Of a DNA stretch of 64,000 nucleotides, positions 38,275 to 50,108 are shown one piece after another. The translations under genes were made by a program, and so were the position numbers. Position 1 is the stretch's first letter, and each line of letters starts with the position of its first letter. Below the pieces are notes generated by a model that was given only the letters and a program-made list of their open reading frames with translations, ran no database searches and was not told the origin of the DNA. Origin of the DNA: Pterobdella sp. o SKG-2022 (taxonomy: Eukaryota; Annelida; Clitellata; Hirudinida; Piscicolidae); assembly GCA_964035795.1 (NCBI GenBank), contig OZ038320.1, positions 29,723,160 to 29,787,159 on the forward strand, in the 5' to 3' direction.

Positions 38275-40030
38275 CGATGGCATTGGCTCAAATAACCATA
38301 ACTGGAGTAGTTTAACTTGAAAGTTGATTTTAAAATTAAATAAAAGAATAAATTGATTCAAAAAGCTACATTGGAAAGCTAAAACAACTAATTTGAAAAG
38401 TTCAATTATTCAGTACAAAATAGCATGCTAATCAGCGATTTACTGAAATTTGCACTCTCAAAATGCCCTGCATTGCCAAAAACAAATGAAAGTAAATGAT
38501 AAAGTTGTATTGAAATAGTGCAGTCTCTTCAGATATCAGGCCTAAATACTAGGGCGGTACGTAGGTGCTTTTTAACCTCATGCCCAGCACTATGTATATA
38601 TTTAATACTCGTTATTATTAGTTATATGTTATTTTCCATCTTCATGCTTCAAAAGGAGTAGCGCCCTGTCAAATGTATTATTAGCACAAGCATACTTTGT
38701 AGTGACTGACGGCCAACTTATACCATAAGTTCATCGTTGTATAATTGCCAAGTATGACAAGTTATGAAGTTACGACTGAGAAAAAAGTAAAAATAAACTT
38801 TATAAATTGATATGTATGTTTGAGTGGAGGGATTTTTTAAGTAGTTACTGATATTACATTATGTATATTATACAATCGAATCGATTTGATATTTCATCTC
38901 ATATTTAACTATTATAATAATAAGAATACAAAATTTTACCCTTATTATTATTATTCTTTTTATTAAGTCTTTATTATTATTGCTTTTATTGAGTTATTAT
39001 TTTTTTAATATTTTCTCCTACCCAGCCGGTGCACATAAAAATTATTTAATACTAAACTTGCGTCAACAGCTATTAATATCCATTATCGGTATTATCTTGA
39101 ACTCTGAAATATGATCTTAAGGATCAGGTTATTTATAGTTTGGTGATTATATGTTCTAAGAAACAAAGATGGCTTCAGGATATATTATACATTAATAAAA
39201 AATAGGCTTAAGCTTGCTTCGCATACGGACAAATATTTAATTAAAATTCAAATATATCTGATAAACATTAACTCCAAATTATAACATCAAACAAAAATTG
39301 CACCATTCATAAATGCTTTAAAATGCATCTCAGAAAATAAAACGATATCACATAATTTAACAATTTTCATTTTTCAAAAAAAAAATTTCACATCTTGGTT
39401 TTTCCGTTTAAATTCTTTACTTTTCTCTATAACTTTGCTAATGTATTATGGCAAGGTTTTACTTTTTGAAAATTTTAGCTAAATAAAAAATTTTTTCTAC
39501 GAGTTTCTATAAATTCTCATAATTTGAAGTTTTACTTGTAAAATTCAAGTTTACAAAAGAACATACGATGTCTTTAAAAAACTAGTTTGTTATAATGTAT
39601 CTAAGAATACCCTTTCACGAATTCTGATTCACAGCTTTTGTTTTTGAAGTTTTATCCCTTTTAAATCATTGGAAATTAAATTCAAAAAAAAATTATTGAA
39701 ATTAAATTAATCTATGAAATTTCTTTTGATAAACATAACGGCTTCAAACATAATCTCATCTTGTTTGCTTACTTTCTCGCCTATATAAAGGGCTCGTTAT
39801 TTCAAACGACATGAAACTTCGAGGTGAGAATTGAAGTCTTCAAAAACGAAAACGGTACAAAGCTATCGGTAAATTAAATTTAAGATTCAGATTGTTAATA
39901 CAAGTAATTTGATTACAAAAAAATTATAAAATAATTTAAAACAGATGTGTATCGAAAAAGTCACCTACAAATGGAATGCATACTATCAAATATACAAATC
40001 CTCAACGGATGTCCCAACCATTTTATCTGA
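38275..40030. other. Intergenic AT-rich DNA
   Basis: No gene recognised. 38530-38760 is somewhat more GC-rich without an open frame. At 39512-39590 is a solitary arm of the CTCATAATCTGAAG hairpin family, with the downstream CAAGTTTACAAAAGAA block shared with 26030-26060. Confidence 0.4.
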
Positions 40031-40039
40031 CTTCTTTTT

Positions 40040-40190
40040 TCTGTCGGTGCACCAGCTCACTTATGCAACGTAAGTAGCCATACTGGAGCATCTCGATTTC
40101 AAACCGGGATGGCACTAACGTATGTCTATCGACGCCAGTGGTCTGCACCGACAATGTAAGAAGCCAGTGTGGCTAACTTCTTTTTTTTCT
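40040..40190 (-). repeat. Putative tRNA-derived SINE
   Basis: Read on the minus strand, TAGCCACACTGG resembles a pol III A box, and GGTTTGAAATC, about 80 bases downstream, resembles a B box. The segment is also bounded by GTCGGTGCAC and its near inverse (TGCACCGAC). Composition is much less AT-rich than the flanks. I do not recognise the family. Confidence 0.35.
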
Positions 40191-40257
40191 CTAGTTTCAA
40201 TATCTTGTTTATTCGAGATTTTTGTGTTCTTGTATTTTACTAAGTATATTAGAAAAA

Positions 40258-40394
40258 AACACTATGCTTTATTGAGAAACTCGTTGCACGAAGCTTTTCG
40301 TAAGAATATCTTACATTATCAAGTGACACTTGATAATGTGAGATATTCTTACGAAAAGCTTCGTGTATTAAGTTTATCAATAAAGCATAGTGTT
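40258..40394. repeat. Long near-perfect foldback element, ACGAAGCTTTTCGTAAG family
   Basis: Two arms of about 67 bases meet head to head with almost no loop. The outer ends are AACACTATGCTTTATTGA, the middle is CACGAAGCTTTTCGTAAG, and the inner part is TTACATTATCAAGTG. The middle and inner blocks are shared with the element at 45328-45410, and single arms occur near 11104, 12315, 33493, 34650 and 53070. Confidence 0.85.
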
Positions 40395-41769
40395 TGTTTT
40401 TATTATATTGATTTCCGGCTGTTTTAAGTCAACAAAATTATGTATTGTTTTTGTATTGTGAACTTACCTGTTTGTATTTACTACGCCATTTGCAAGTGAC
40501 AACAGAAAAATCAAATGTACAAAGAATATTGAAGGTTTAAAATGAACGAAGAATGACAAAACAACAAACGAAAAAAAAATGACAAGAAGTTGAACAGCAA
40601 AGTTTGAGCAGACGACAAGATGAAGAAAAGCATTGAATTGTTTTTTTTTGGACATTTTAATTTCAAACTGAATTTTTTCAAAAAAAAAACAAACCAAAAC
40701 TTGCACAAGATATAAAAGTTTAAATGAAATAAAAATATCAATATCATATTAAACCAATGGTTTTTTAAATTTTTTGGAAATTTTTTTTAAAAAACTTATT
40801 CTTGCCTGGGCTATCACAATTTAATGGAATCGTTCGACTTAAAATTCTATTTTTGTTAATATAAATATATCTATTTAGGACTACCATTGGTAAATGGAAA
40901 ACAAGCTTTAAAATGAATGAATGATTTTGAATTATTTAAAATCAGATTGTTATAAAATAAATCTCATTAAAGCTACACAAAAATTGGATGAAAATATAAG
41001 CGCCATCAAAAAGCGTAAAATTGCAAAACTAGACATTGAGCATCTATGAGCCAGCTTTAACCTTTGTGGTGTTCATGTAGTTATGTCCAAGTATGGGTGG
41101 TACTAAAGGTTATAAGTTTTCAGTGCTTATCTAATTATGGCTATGATGTTGAATGGCTTGAGAATATAATTATACATAATGCTTATCTAATTATGGCGAT
41201 GAGGTTGAAGAAGTAGAATAGCAATACAATTGTACGAAAAATTATTATTGAATCAAAATTTTGTACTAAGATTTTCGTGACTCTTATTGTGTTTCGTTTA
41301 CTAGTTATATATTATATCAAACATGAACACTCTTCAATTTTCTCGTGATAAATGTTTCAAAAAATATGAATAAAACATTCATTAAATATAATCAGAAGAA
41401 AGCAGCTGAAATACGAAATGTATGTCAGTCGACTATTAGACGCCCAAAAAGCTTTCAGTGTCGCAATTCAAAAACTTTTTTCTTCAACCTCATCAACAAT
41501 GATAAGCTACCTAAGCTTTGTTTTCAAGTTTAGTTTTTGCTGTTTTATCTTTCTTTAGTTAAGGTAGATGATAATTCTTGGAGGTGCAACTGTGGTGACA
41601 GCAAGACCCCATGTTTAAACTCAATAACACCATTTTTTATTTTATGTTTTTTCTTCATTATTATCTTAGGCGATATGAATCAGTCATATTTCGCATATAG
41701 ACCTGATAAAGTGAGCTTGAATTACGAAAAACTTCGTGGCGTGATGGAAATAATAATTAGAAAAATATT
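40395..41769. other. Intergenic AT-rich DNA
   Basis: Only short frames of biased composition. Nothing recognised until the second full micropeptide unit begins near 41770. Confidence 0.35.
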
Positions 41770-42188
41770 TTATAATGAAAGAAATTACAGACCTACCCTT
41801 CATTATATATTATAGTGAAGGTTTGGAAACTGCCGAAGTTTAAAATGACTGTATCTTGAGAAATGTGTTAGGTTTAAAATACAATAGGAAAAAATAGTGT
41901 AATTAAAAATAAATGAATAATTTGTTAGGTTCCAAAAGGTAGTCTGAATAGTATTGTAATTTTTATTCTTTAACTTTTTTAATTATGCATTAGTTCAAAA
42001 ACTTCCACTCATTCAATCTATTTGAAATTCTATTTTATTCATAAGTCAAAAAAAATTTGAAAAAACCAAAAAAACGCTATATAATGAAAAAATGAAGTCA
42101 TTCGGTTAATTTTATCATAACGTCATTCGGCAAATTTCTTGTTAGCTAGTCAATTCGAGATTTTAAAGTGTGCGAAAAGTGATAGATG

Positions 42189-42356
42189 ATGAATATTTTT
42201 AAGAAAAAAAGAGTCAATCCTCTTATAACATCACAGCCATCCATGATGGATCTACATAAAAAAAGAATTTCCAAGGCTCTGAATTAGATCCAAAAAACCC
42301 TATTGGCTGTAGCTGTCGTTGTATTTGCTATTGCTGCAGTCGTAGCGTTTGTATAA
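42189..42356 (+). pseudogene. Membrane micropeptide, copy 2, with in-frame stop
   Basis: Paralogue of the frame at 37698. It keeps TSQPSMMDLHKKR, QKTLLAV and a hydrophobic tail ending AVVAFV before the stop. A TAG at 42285-42287 replaces a lysine codon in the middle. The frame is otherwise open from 42189 to 42356. The copy is therefore either a recent pseudogene or depends on read-through. It lies in a unit (about 41770-42840) that also matches copy 1 upstream and downstream of the frame, so the duplication covers more than the peptide. Confidence 0.55.
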
Positions 42357-43179
42357 AAAAATCAGGGAAAAACATTGAAAAGTCAGAGGAAAGCCAGGTG
42401 GATATTGATGGCGAGCTATCCAAATAGAGAGGTGTGCTGATCGACAGACAGTTTGTTGCTGTGTTGGCAGTAGATATAACAGTTCAGTTTTGTTATTATT
42501 TTGACATTTAAGTCTCATTTAAGTTGTTTTTGTGCAATATATAAAATAAAAAACGTTATTTTTTAAAGAGAATATTGTTTTGTGCCCAAATAAAGTGATA
42601 ATACTTATAAATTATACATCCATCTTTTTAGTTCTTGGAGCCAAACGTAAATATTCAAATGAAAACACTTAAGAGCTTCGTGGAATAAAATAAACTCCCA
42701 AAAGTGTTCATTTAAATACATCCATCTTTGGTTTTGATTGATCGATCACGTTGACAAGAACAATAAAACAATATAGATTTTCAACTATTTTTCAAAAATC
42801 CAATACACTATTGGCACATTTGAACTTTTTAAGACAAAGGAAAATCATTACGAAAGACTTAGTACAAAATTGATATTTTCCAATTTTTTTTAAACAAGTT
42901 CAATGTTTTAAATAATTTTTCAAACAAATTTTTTATTTTTAAATATAAATTAAATTAGTTTTCGATGTTTTGAAAAAAATGGTATGACCAATCAGATTAC
43001 TGCGGTTATTTCTTCAATCTAGTCACCTCCGTTAAAAAAGCGCAAAATAGTGATGGAAAAAAAATATTTTTGTATAATAATATTAATCAAAAATAAAATT
43101 TTTTAATATCTTTTTAGTTAGATCATGGTTGTGATTGGAGTTGATTTTACTTTTGAGTCGACTTTAACATCCAACAGCC

Positions 43180-44845
43180 ATGTCTAGGATTGAGTTTTTG
43201 AGCAAGTTACCTTTTGTATATCGATTAAATTTTTACTTGCAGCCGCATATTTTTTTCTCTAACACTTTTTTTTCTACTAGATTAAACTACACCTCAATTT
43301 CTCAATTAAAAAGCAAAGAAAAACAAAAAATACACTCACAGGAATCCCAAAATTTTTCATCTTCATTATTAAATTTACAATTTTACAAAAGTGGCTTATG
43401 TTTTTCGACTAAGAGTGATAAAACTAGTGATCAAAGCCAAGACAAAAACTTGGTTGCAAGTTCTAAAGAAGATGGAATTAAATTTTCAGATCTATCTACT
43501 TCACAAAAAGGTTTTTGAATTTATTCAGTTACGAAGTTTTGCTTTTTTGGGGGAATCGGATGGACCTTAGATGACTTTTTTTTCTAGAGCAAACATATTG
43601 TTTTTATATTATACTTTGCCTTTTCAGAGAAATTCAAAAATCCTTTATTTTGATTTTCATATGTTTCAGATATGAAAAAAATTGAACTTGGAATTGATTA
43701 AAATCAAGTATTTTTAAAAATTTCATTGTATATTCTTGCATATTATTTAGCTAAGCAGGTGAGTTCAGACACATTCTATACTGGAATCGTCATTGCAGGG
43801 ATTGCTCTCACAGGTCTACATCATGTCATTGTTTTCATTATTTCGTTTTAATGTTTCATTTATTAAATATTGAATTATAATTCAAAAAAATAATTTTAAT
43901 GAGATTAAAAAAAATATATTCTGAATAATTATTTTAATATATTCATGTAGACATTGTTTCTAAAAATATATCAATAGATACAAAAGTTAAATTCAATGGG
44001 AAAACTTCAAATTTCAAATCAAAGCCAAATATTTATCCAAAAATTTTTCAATGTTTAATGCTTTAACTTATATGAATCGAACTAAAATTACTACAGATTT
44101 TAAAATTATTTTACTGCAGTTTATATCTTCTTCAGCTTAGGAATGGAATTGTTTTCAACACAAACGCCAAATGGGCTCTACAATTTAGCCTATAAAAAAG
44201 CTATTAAGCATGATAGGGTAAGCTGAACAAAACTCATGATTTTTAATGAAATTTTTATATAAACCTTAGTATACTGAAACTAAAGTTAATAATAGTTAAA
44301 AAACACCAGACTTATTGAATCTGTACAAAACTTTGTATGACTAGCTCTTATTATAAAGTAATACCAATAGGTATTGACTACTTTAGGGACACCGATAAAA
44401 GCATATGGTGAAATGACTCGGAGAGGAAGAAGACAGCATGTAAGGTGGCTGTTTTTTATTGATTTCAAAATCAAGAAGCATCAAAGTATTTTTTCAACTG
44501 AATTTTTAGGTCTTCTGAATACACTCTAGACGATGGAAAGAAGAAAGTAATGAATATTGAATTCCATTTAGAAGGGTATATTATTTTGTTTCAATTTGAG
44601 TTTTTCAAAATAGTTTTCAGGGCTTTTTGTTAAAACGGATAATTTCAGGTCATCTAAAAAAGCAACAGTTCTGGCTGAATCTGTCGCGGTAAGTTAAACT
44701 TTAGCATTTCAAAAATAACATATAAATAATATGATATAACTTTCATCAGGTGAACGGAGGTAAATATGAGTTGAAGTATGTTGTGATGCGTGTTGACACC
44801 TACCCTCACGAGGTTGTCACCATCCTGGATGAAAGAGACCAATAA
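43180..44845 (+). CDS. TIMM21: TIMM21, mitochondrial inner-membrane translocase subunit
   Basis: Tim21 binds the intermembrane-space side of the TOM complex, couples it to TIM23, and helps respiratory-chain assembly. Exons: 43180-43510, 43751-43813, 44120-44217, 44371-44444, 44510-44575, 44649-44688, 44750-44845 (TAA); all phases agree. The N-terminus is a basic, serine-rich targeting sequence without acids (MSRIEFLSKLPFVYRLNFY). It is followed by one membrane span (FYTGIVIAGIALTGLVYIFF) and the intermembrane-space domain with the family signature YGEMTRRGRRQHV. The end TYPHEVVTILDERDQ matches the YPRRTIIIEDNR region of vertebrate TIMM21. Poly(A) signal at 44886-44891. No damage seen. Confidence 0.93.
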
Positions 44846-44885
44846 AACGCGTCAAAAAATGTATCAAAGTTATTTTCGAAAATTC

Positions 44886-44891
44886 AATAAA
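44886..44891 (+). terminator. Poly(A) signal of TIMM21
   Basis: AATAAA 41 bases after the stop codon. Confidence 0.6.
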
Positions 44892-46180
44892 AATTTAAAT
44901 CCTTTTGATTCTGTCTATAAAATATCAAATCGGGTAAGCTGAAAAAAGGCTTAATTTGAGTGAGTTTTTTATAATTAGGATTAGTTAAGTTTATGATAAT
45001 TTTTATAGTAAGGGTTAAGGCTGCCTTAGGACTAGCGTAGAGAAAGGTTGAGGTTAAGATGTTAGTTGTGGCCCCATTGAAGCCAAGTTCAAATCACGGT
45101 TGAATTATCTGACTAAATCTAATGGTTAAATCTGACTAAATGTAATGGTTAAGAATGAAGTTGAAATATTTTTTATGCCAACTGTGTGCAGAACTTATTG
45201 ATTTTATTCATTTGATTGTATTTCAATTAATTTCATCCACCCCATACCTCAATAACAATAACCAACATGAAGTACAATAGCCTGAATCTAAAAGTAAGGA
45301 CAACAAACACAAAGTATTTATTAACTGACACGAACTTTTCGTAAGGCTAGCTTACATTATCAAGTGATCCAATTCGATAATGTAAGCTAGCCTTAAGAAA
45401 AGCTTCGTGTAATTTAATAATTATACAATATGTTTAGCTTGAAATTGCATCAGAAATAGCTTGAAATTGCATTGGAAACAACTTGATTCAAACACGTTTT
45501 TCAATGGCCAATGCAATATCACGTAAAAGAGACAAAGAACTACGATCCTCAAGAGAAGATTCCTCAGTCTCTGCTTGAAAAATTTTTTATTGTGGCTCGT
45601 CTTCATTTTTATTGCTTGTTAGTGACTTATATTCATCCTTTGTCGGTTTTTCTCATATATCATTTCTTTGTAAGGTCTCCTTACCTATCTTGCATTCTTT
45701 CATTAAATTTTATATTTCTAAATTTCACATTCTATCTTCGATTTAGTTTTTGTTTGTTTTTACTTACTTGTTTAATGGGTTCTCAGTCTTAATTTCATTA
45801 TTCTAGCCCTAGTTATTTCATTCTCCATTTTTCAATTCATTTATTTTTTTTATAAATTTTAATCCATATATTATTTCAATATTTTGCCACTTGTATGACA
45901 CCCTTTTCATGGTTCATTTATCATGCTTCAATTATACTCACCATTATCCAGCTTCAATTGTTATTAATTTCTACATTTACAAAACATAAATTGTTGAAAA
46001 CCCTTTTCAGGTCTTTTTCCAATTTCAACTTATATTTCTTTAGGTCCATTCAAAGTTTATTTTTCTATTCATGTCTTTCTTGACCATCCTGCCTTTTCAA
46101 TACCATTTGTTAGGCACTTGTATTAATCTTCTATAATTCTTTCCCATAATCCTTTTGGATCGTCCGCGCAGGATCCTCCG
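44892..46180. other. Intergenic DNA between TIMM21 and a retrotransposon
   Basis: Holds a short direct duplication near 45110-45155 (TCTGACTAAATCTAATGGTT repeated once with one change) and a foldback element at 45328-45410. The rest is T-rich, with shadow frames only. Confidence 0.45.
45328..45410. repeat. Foldback element, ACGAAGCTTTTCGTAAG family
   Basis: Arms of about 36 bases (ACACGAACTTTTCGTAAGG, then CTAGCTTACATTATC) are near-exact reverse complements separated by a loop of about 12 bases. Shares its outer and inner blocks with 40258-40394. Confidence 0.8.
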
Positions 46181-46189
46181 GGTTCCTCG

Positions 46190-49100
46190 CCGTTTCGTCC
46201 ACAGTGTGGAAGCCATTGGCATGTCGTCTGCCCTTCACCCCTCTAGTCAGCCTCCTTTTTTCTTGACAGTAATCCGTCCATCTCTAATTTGGTAATTTCT
46301 CCAGTGGTTCATTCGTCACAACCCGTAAACGTTTTTTCCAGTCAAGCTCATTTATCTAATCTGCTTTATTCATTTACATGCAGTTCTTGCAAGCTACATA
46401 AAAGACTAGCTGCAGTCAAATTTAGAAAATGCACTTCGTTTTTTCATCTTAGGTGCGTTAAATTGTCTCGTGTACAGGCGCTTCTTATTGGAAGTAATTG
46501 GTCTTGTCCCTATTGCTCAGATATCGACCATATCCCGGTCTCTGTTCAAATTGATCAGCATCTCCCCGACGAAGCATTCTTCAAGTATTTGCAAGACTTG
46601 AAACTTAATTCATTCATTATTTGTCGTATTCCCAAAGAAGCAAGAGTGGTTTTCGCAGACTCATTAGTCCAATTAAATGAGTCAGTTTTGTCTTCCAATG
46701 ACATTACCTCATGGCAACGTTTATTGGCTTTCGCAGGAATGGTTTTTCACCACACGTCTTCTGGTAGCGTATCTAATTCTTCTTCAGTTAAGCTCAATAT
46801 TTCTGATTTTATGTCGTTATCAGGTCTCCCGGACATAAGTACGAGACCCCCAAAGTCAAATTTTTCGTCTAAAAGCTCAATTACACCTTTGAAACGAATG
46901 GTTTCTTCTAAATTCAATGACTTCGACATAAAGGGCGCGTTCCGCCTCCTCTCCTCCGACAATGTCTTTGCCAATGGTCCCGGAAACGGTTTTCTCCCTT
47001 AGATCCATACATCCCTTGGGTGACCCAGTTTCAGATATTAATCCCAAACACATTCCTACAGCACCAGTTATGACAGAGTCTTCGGTTAAGAAAGCGATTC
47101 TCTCTTTTCCTAACGGTTCGGGTTTTGGACCTGATTTACTTCGCCCTCAACATTTAAAGGACATAATATCTTTCTCCCTGGGAGCCAGTGCGAATTCGGT
47201 TCTTCGGTCTATCTCTCGATTTGCTTTTTTCGTTTCATCAACTAAAATTCCGGACCCTATCAGGCACTTGTTCTTTGGTGCCCATCTGTACGCCCTTCAA
47301 AAGAAAGGTGGTGGCATATGTCCTATAGCCGTTGGAAACACCTTTCGTCGTTTGTTTTCCAAATTATCTCTGCATTCAGTCATGAACTCGCTCAGAGAGG
47401 ATTTGTTACCTTGTCAGTTGGGCGTCGGCGTCCGTATGGGGTGTGAGTCAGCCGTCCATGCTACTCGATTATTTATTAATCACTCAGTCGATCCCTAGGT
47501 GCTTTAGAAACTCGATGTTTCTAACGCCTTCAATTCTATTGACCGTAAAACGTTCATTGGCGAGATAGCCACTCGTTACCCGTCCTTGTACTTTTTAGTT
47601 AACAAAGCCTACTCCAATCCGTCCACTTTTTTTGCTGGCGAACACCGCATTTCTTCTTCAATGGGTACTCAACAAGGTGACCCTCTGGGCCCAGCTCTTT
47701 TTGCGTTGGCCGTCGACAAAATTGCCAAGAACGTGTCATCGGAGTTGAACATTTGGTACATAGACGATGCCACAATTGGTGGTCAGGCTAGCTGTGTCTT
47801 TAACGATGCAAAAAAATAATTAACGCCTTCAAATCAACTCCAATAAATGTGAGCTGTTCATTTTAAACCATACAGCGGACATATACGCTGACACTGTCAA
47901 ACAGTTCTATTCTGCCGTCAGTATCATTGCCTCCTAATCACTCTTGGTCAGTCTTGGGTCTTCCCCTCACTCACGAGGCCATAGTTCCCATTCTTGACTC
48001 AAAATTAGGAGACATTCGTCTGCTTTGCTCCAAGATAGAAGAAGTTGACCCCCATCATGCATTCACTTTAGTGAGGAACTGCTTCTCTATTCCCAAATTG
48101 GTGTATATCCTTCGAACGTGTCCTACTTTCGTTGAGCTCATGATATTATTGGAGTTCGACTCTATCATTCGTGCTGCTCTCTCGTCCATTTCCAATGTCT
48201 CTCTGTCAGACAAGAGCTGGAAGCAAGTATCTCTTCCAAATCGTTTCGGTGGTCTAGGTTTTAGATCAGCGCGAGCCCTATCATTGCCATGCTTCCTCTT
48301 TTCCTCATATGCATCCTCAAGTCTCGTTTGGCTCCTTTTATCTGTTTCCGACGCTCTCGTGTCTGATGATCTTCAAGGGGGTGATCATGACGTCGTTTCA
48401 GCTAGGGAATCGTGGCAGAAACAATGCAGTTTCCCCTTTAAATCTTTTGGGAAGCCAACGGAAATGGGATGATCTTTTGTGCGAGGTCGCTCTCAACGAT
48501 TTTTTGGTAGACGCAGACCAGTCGGACCGTTGTCGTCTTCTTGCTGCCAGGTCGGCACACTCTGCCGCGTGGTCGGAAGCTGTGCCAATTCCCGTTTTAG
48601 GAAACTTTTTAGGTGCAGAAGAGCTTCGGGTGGCGGTGGCGCTTCGAGAAGGGGCTAATATTTCATGCCTTTGCAAGTGTGGTGTAAGGATGGACGCGAA
48701 AGGCTACCATGGCTTTTCGTGTCGACTGAATGAAGGGAGACTCTTCAGACACGCCGAGATCAACTCCATTATTAAAAGATGCTTGGGGAAGATATGCTTG
48801 TCTAGCATCCTCGAACCATCAGAGCTCGACAGGAGTGACGGACGTCGTCCTGATGGTATAACGGCCTTCCCTTGGAAGCATGGAAAATGCTTGGTCTGAG
48901 ACGCAACAGTCGTCGATGCTTTTTCCAAGTCCCACATTATCGCCAGCTCCATCGAGTCAAGATCCAGCGCAAAATCTGCGGAAATATTACAAAGCCGCAA
49001 ATATCAGGGCTTGGTGGGCAACTTCCATTTTCAACCAGTTGCATTCGAGACAACGGGCTGCTGCGGACCTCCAACCAGTAGCTTTGTTGAGGAGTTAGGT

Positions 49101-49230
49101 AGAAAAGTTATCGAGGCGTCAGGGGACCTTTTGGAGGCAGTATGGTTGCGCTAAAAGGTTTCCCTTGCAATTGCCGGGGCAATGCTACCAGCATTCTTTC
49201 CTATTTCCGTTCTCCTTCCTCTTTCTCTTG
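46190..49230 (+). mobile_element. Degraded retrotransposon: PHD-like finger, reverse transcriptase, restriction-like endonuclease
   Basis: One broken polyprotein. Its first frame (46289-47002) has a C4HC3-type finger (CSSCKLHKRLAAV, FHLRCVK, CPYC). The RT follows: GFGPDLLRPQHLKDI, GGGICPIAVGNTFRRLFSKL, DVSNAFNSIDR, STQQGDPLGP-like SMGTQQGDPLGPALF, and the catalytic YIDD at 47757-47768. After two more frame changes comes a Cys/His segment (CLCKCGVRMDAKGYHGFSC) and an endonuclease-like end with DGRRPD at 48837-48854 and DATVVDAFSKSH. Stops interrupt at 47496 and 48897 (a Trp codon turned TGA) and again near 49154. Frame changes fall near 46975, 47820 and 48460. GC content is clearly higher than the host. 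The copy is inactive but nearly full length. Confidence 0.85.
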
Positions 49231-50108
49231 AGTGCAGTTTTTTTTTTCTTTTTCTTTTTTTTACATCTCAATTTTCATCTTCACCAAAAGTATCATTTGT
49301 ATATATGCTTGTTCAAACATGCTTTCAGCTGTAAAATAAATTTAATAAATACTTTTTGTTTATTGTTCTCACTTTTAATGATCAAGATGTTGAAATTTAT
49401 ATGAGATGGTCGATAATTTTACTTGAGTTTTGTGTTTATTCGATTTTTGATCGCTTTTGGCTTGTCTAAATTTATTGTGACTGTATTTTTTTTGAAAATT
49501 AACTAGTTTTTGTGATTCGTGAGAGTTTTGATAAATTTTTGGTTTAAACTAAATATTCGCAAGTCAATGCATTAAAAATTTATTCAAAACGCTTGAAATT
49601 ATACCCAAAGAAAGTTGAAAAAAAAATTATTGGATAGAAATTACGTTATTTTTTGTGATTATTTTATGGTATAAAACTGATCAAAACCAAAATAAATGCT
49701 TTTTTAAATTAATTTAAAATATACTAAAAATGAGTAGAGAAATTAAATTTTAAATTCTTAAAATTCAACTTTTAAAAATAATTTTAATTGAAAATTTTTT
49801 TTAAAAAATTATTAACAATTCAGAACAGATGTATTGAATTTTCGAAATAAGAAATAAAAACCAAAGAGAAAAATGAAGCTAAATTTAATAAAATTTCAAA
49901 AGCAATGTAAAATTGCTTAGTATGATGGTAACTAGGAAAAACATCAAAATATATACAAGTGAAGATAAACATTTTTGTATAGCTTTCAAAAATAGCATTA
50001 TATAAATACATTTTTAGTATTTAAAAAGATAAAATCCGGTGAATTAAGAACAATAATAAACTGATAAGCAAATACAAATGGAATCTGATATTTTAATAAA
50101 TAATGAAT
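49231..50108. other. AT-rich DNA downstream of the retrotransposon and of the M13 gene
   Basis: Starts with a T-rich stretch (49235-49262), perhaps the tail region of the retrotransposon. Otherwise no feature seen. Confidence 0.35.

Noticed and set aside
44437..44441. TIMM21 donor CAT|GTAAGG
   Set aside because: It would put the next exon out of frame. The donor AAG|GTGGCT five bases later restores QHVRSSEY, matching the family.
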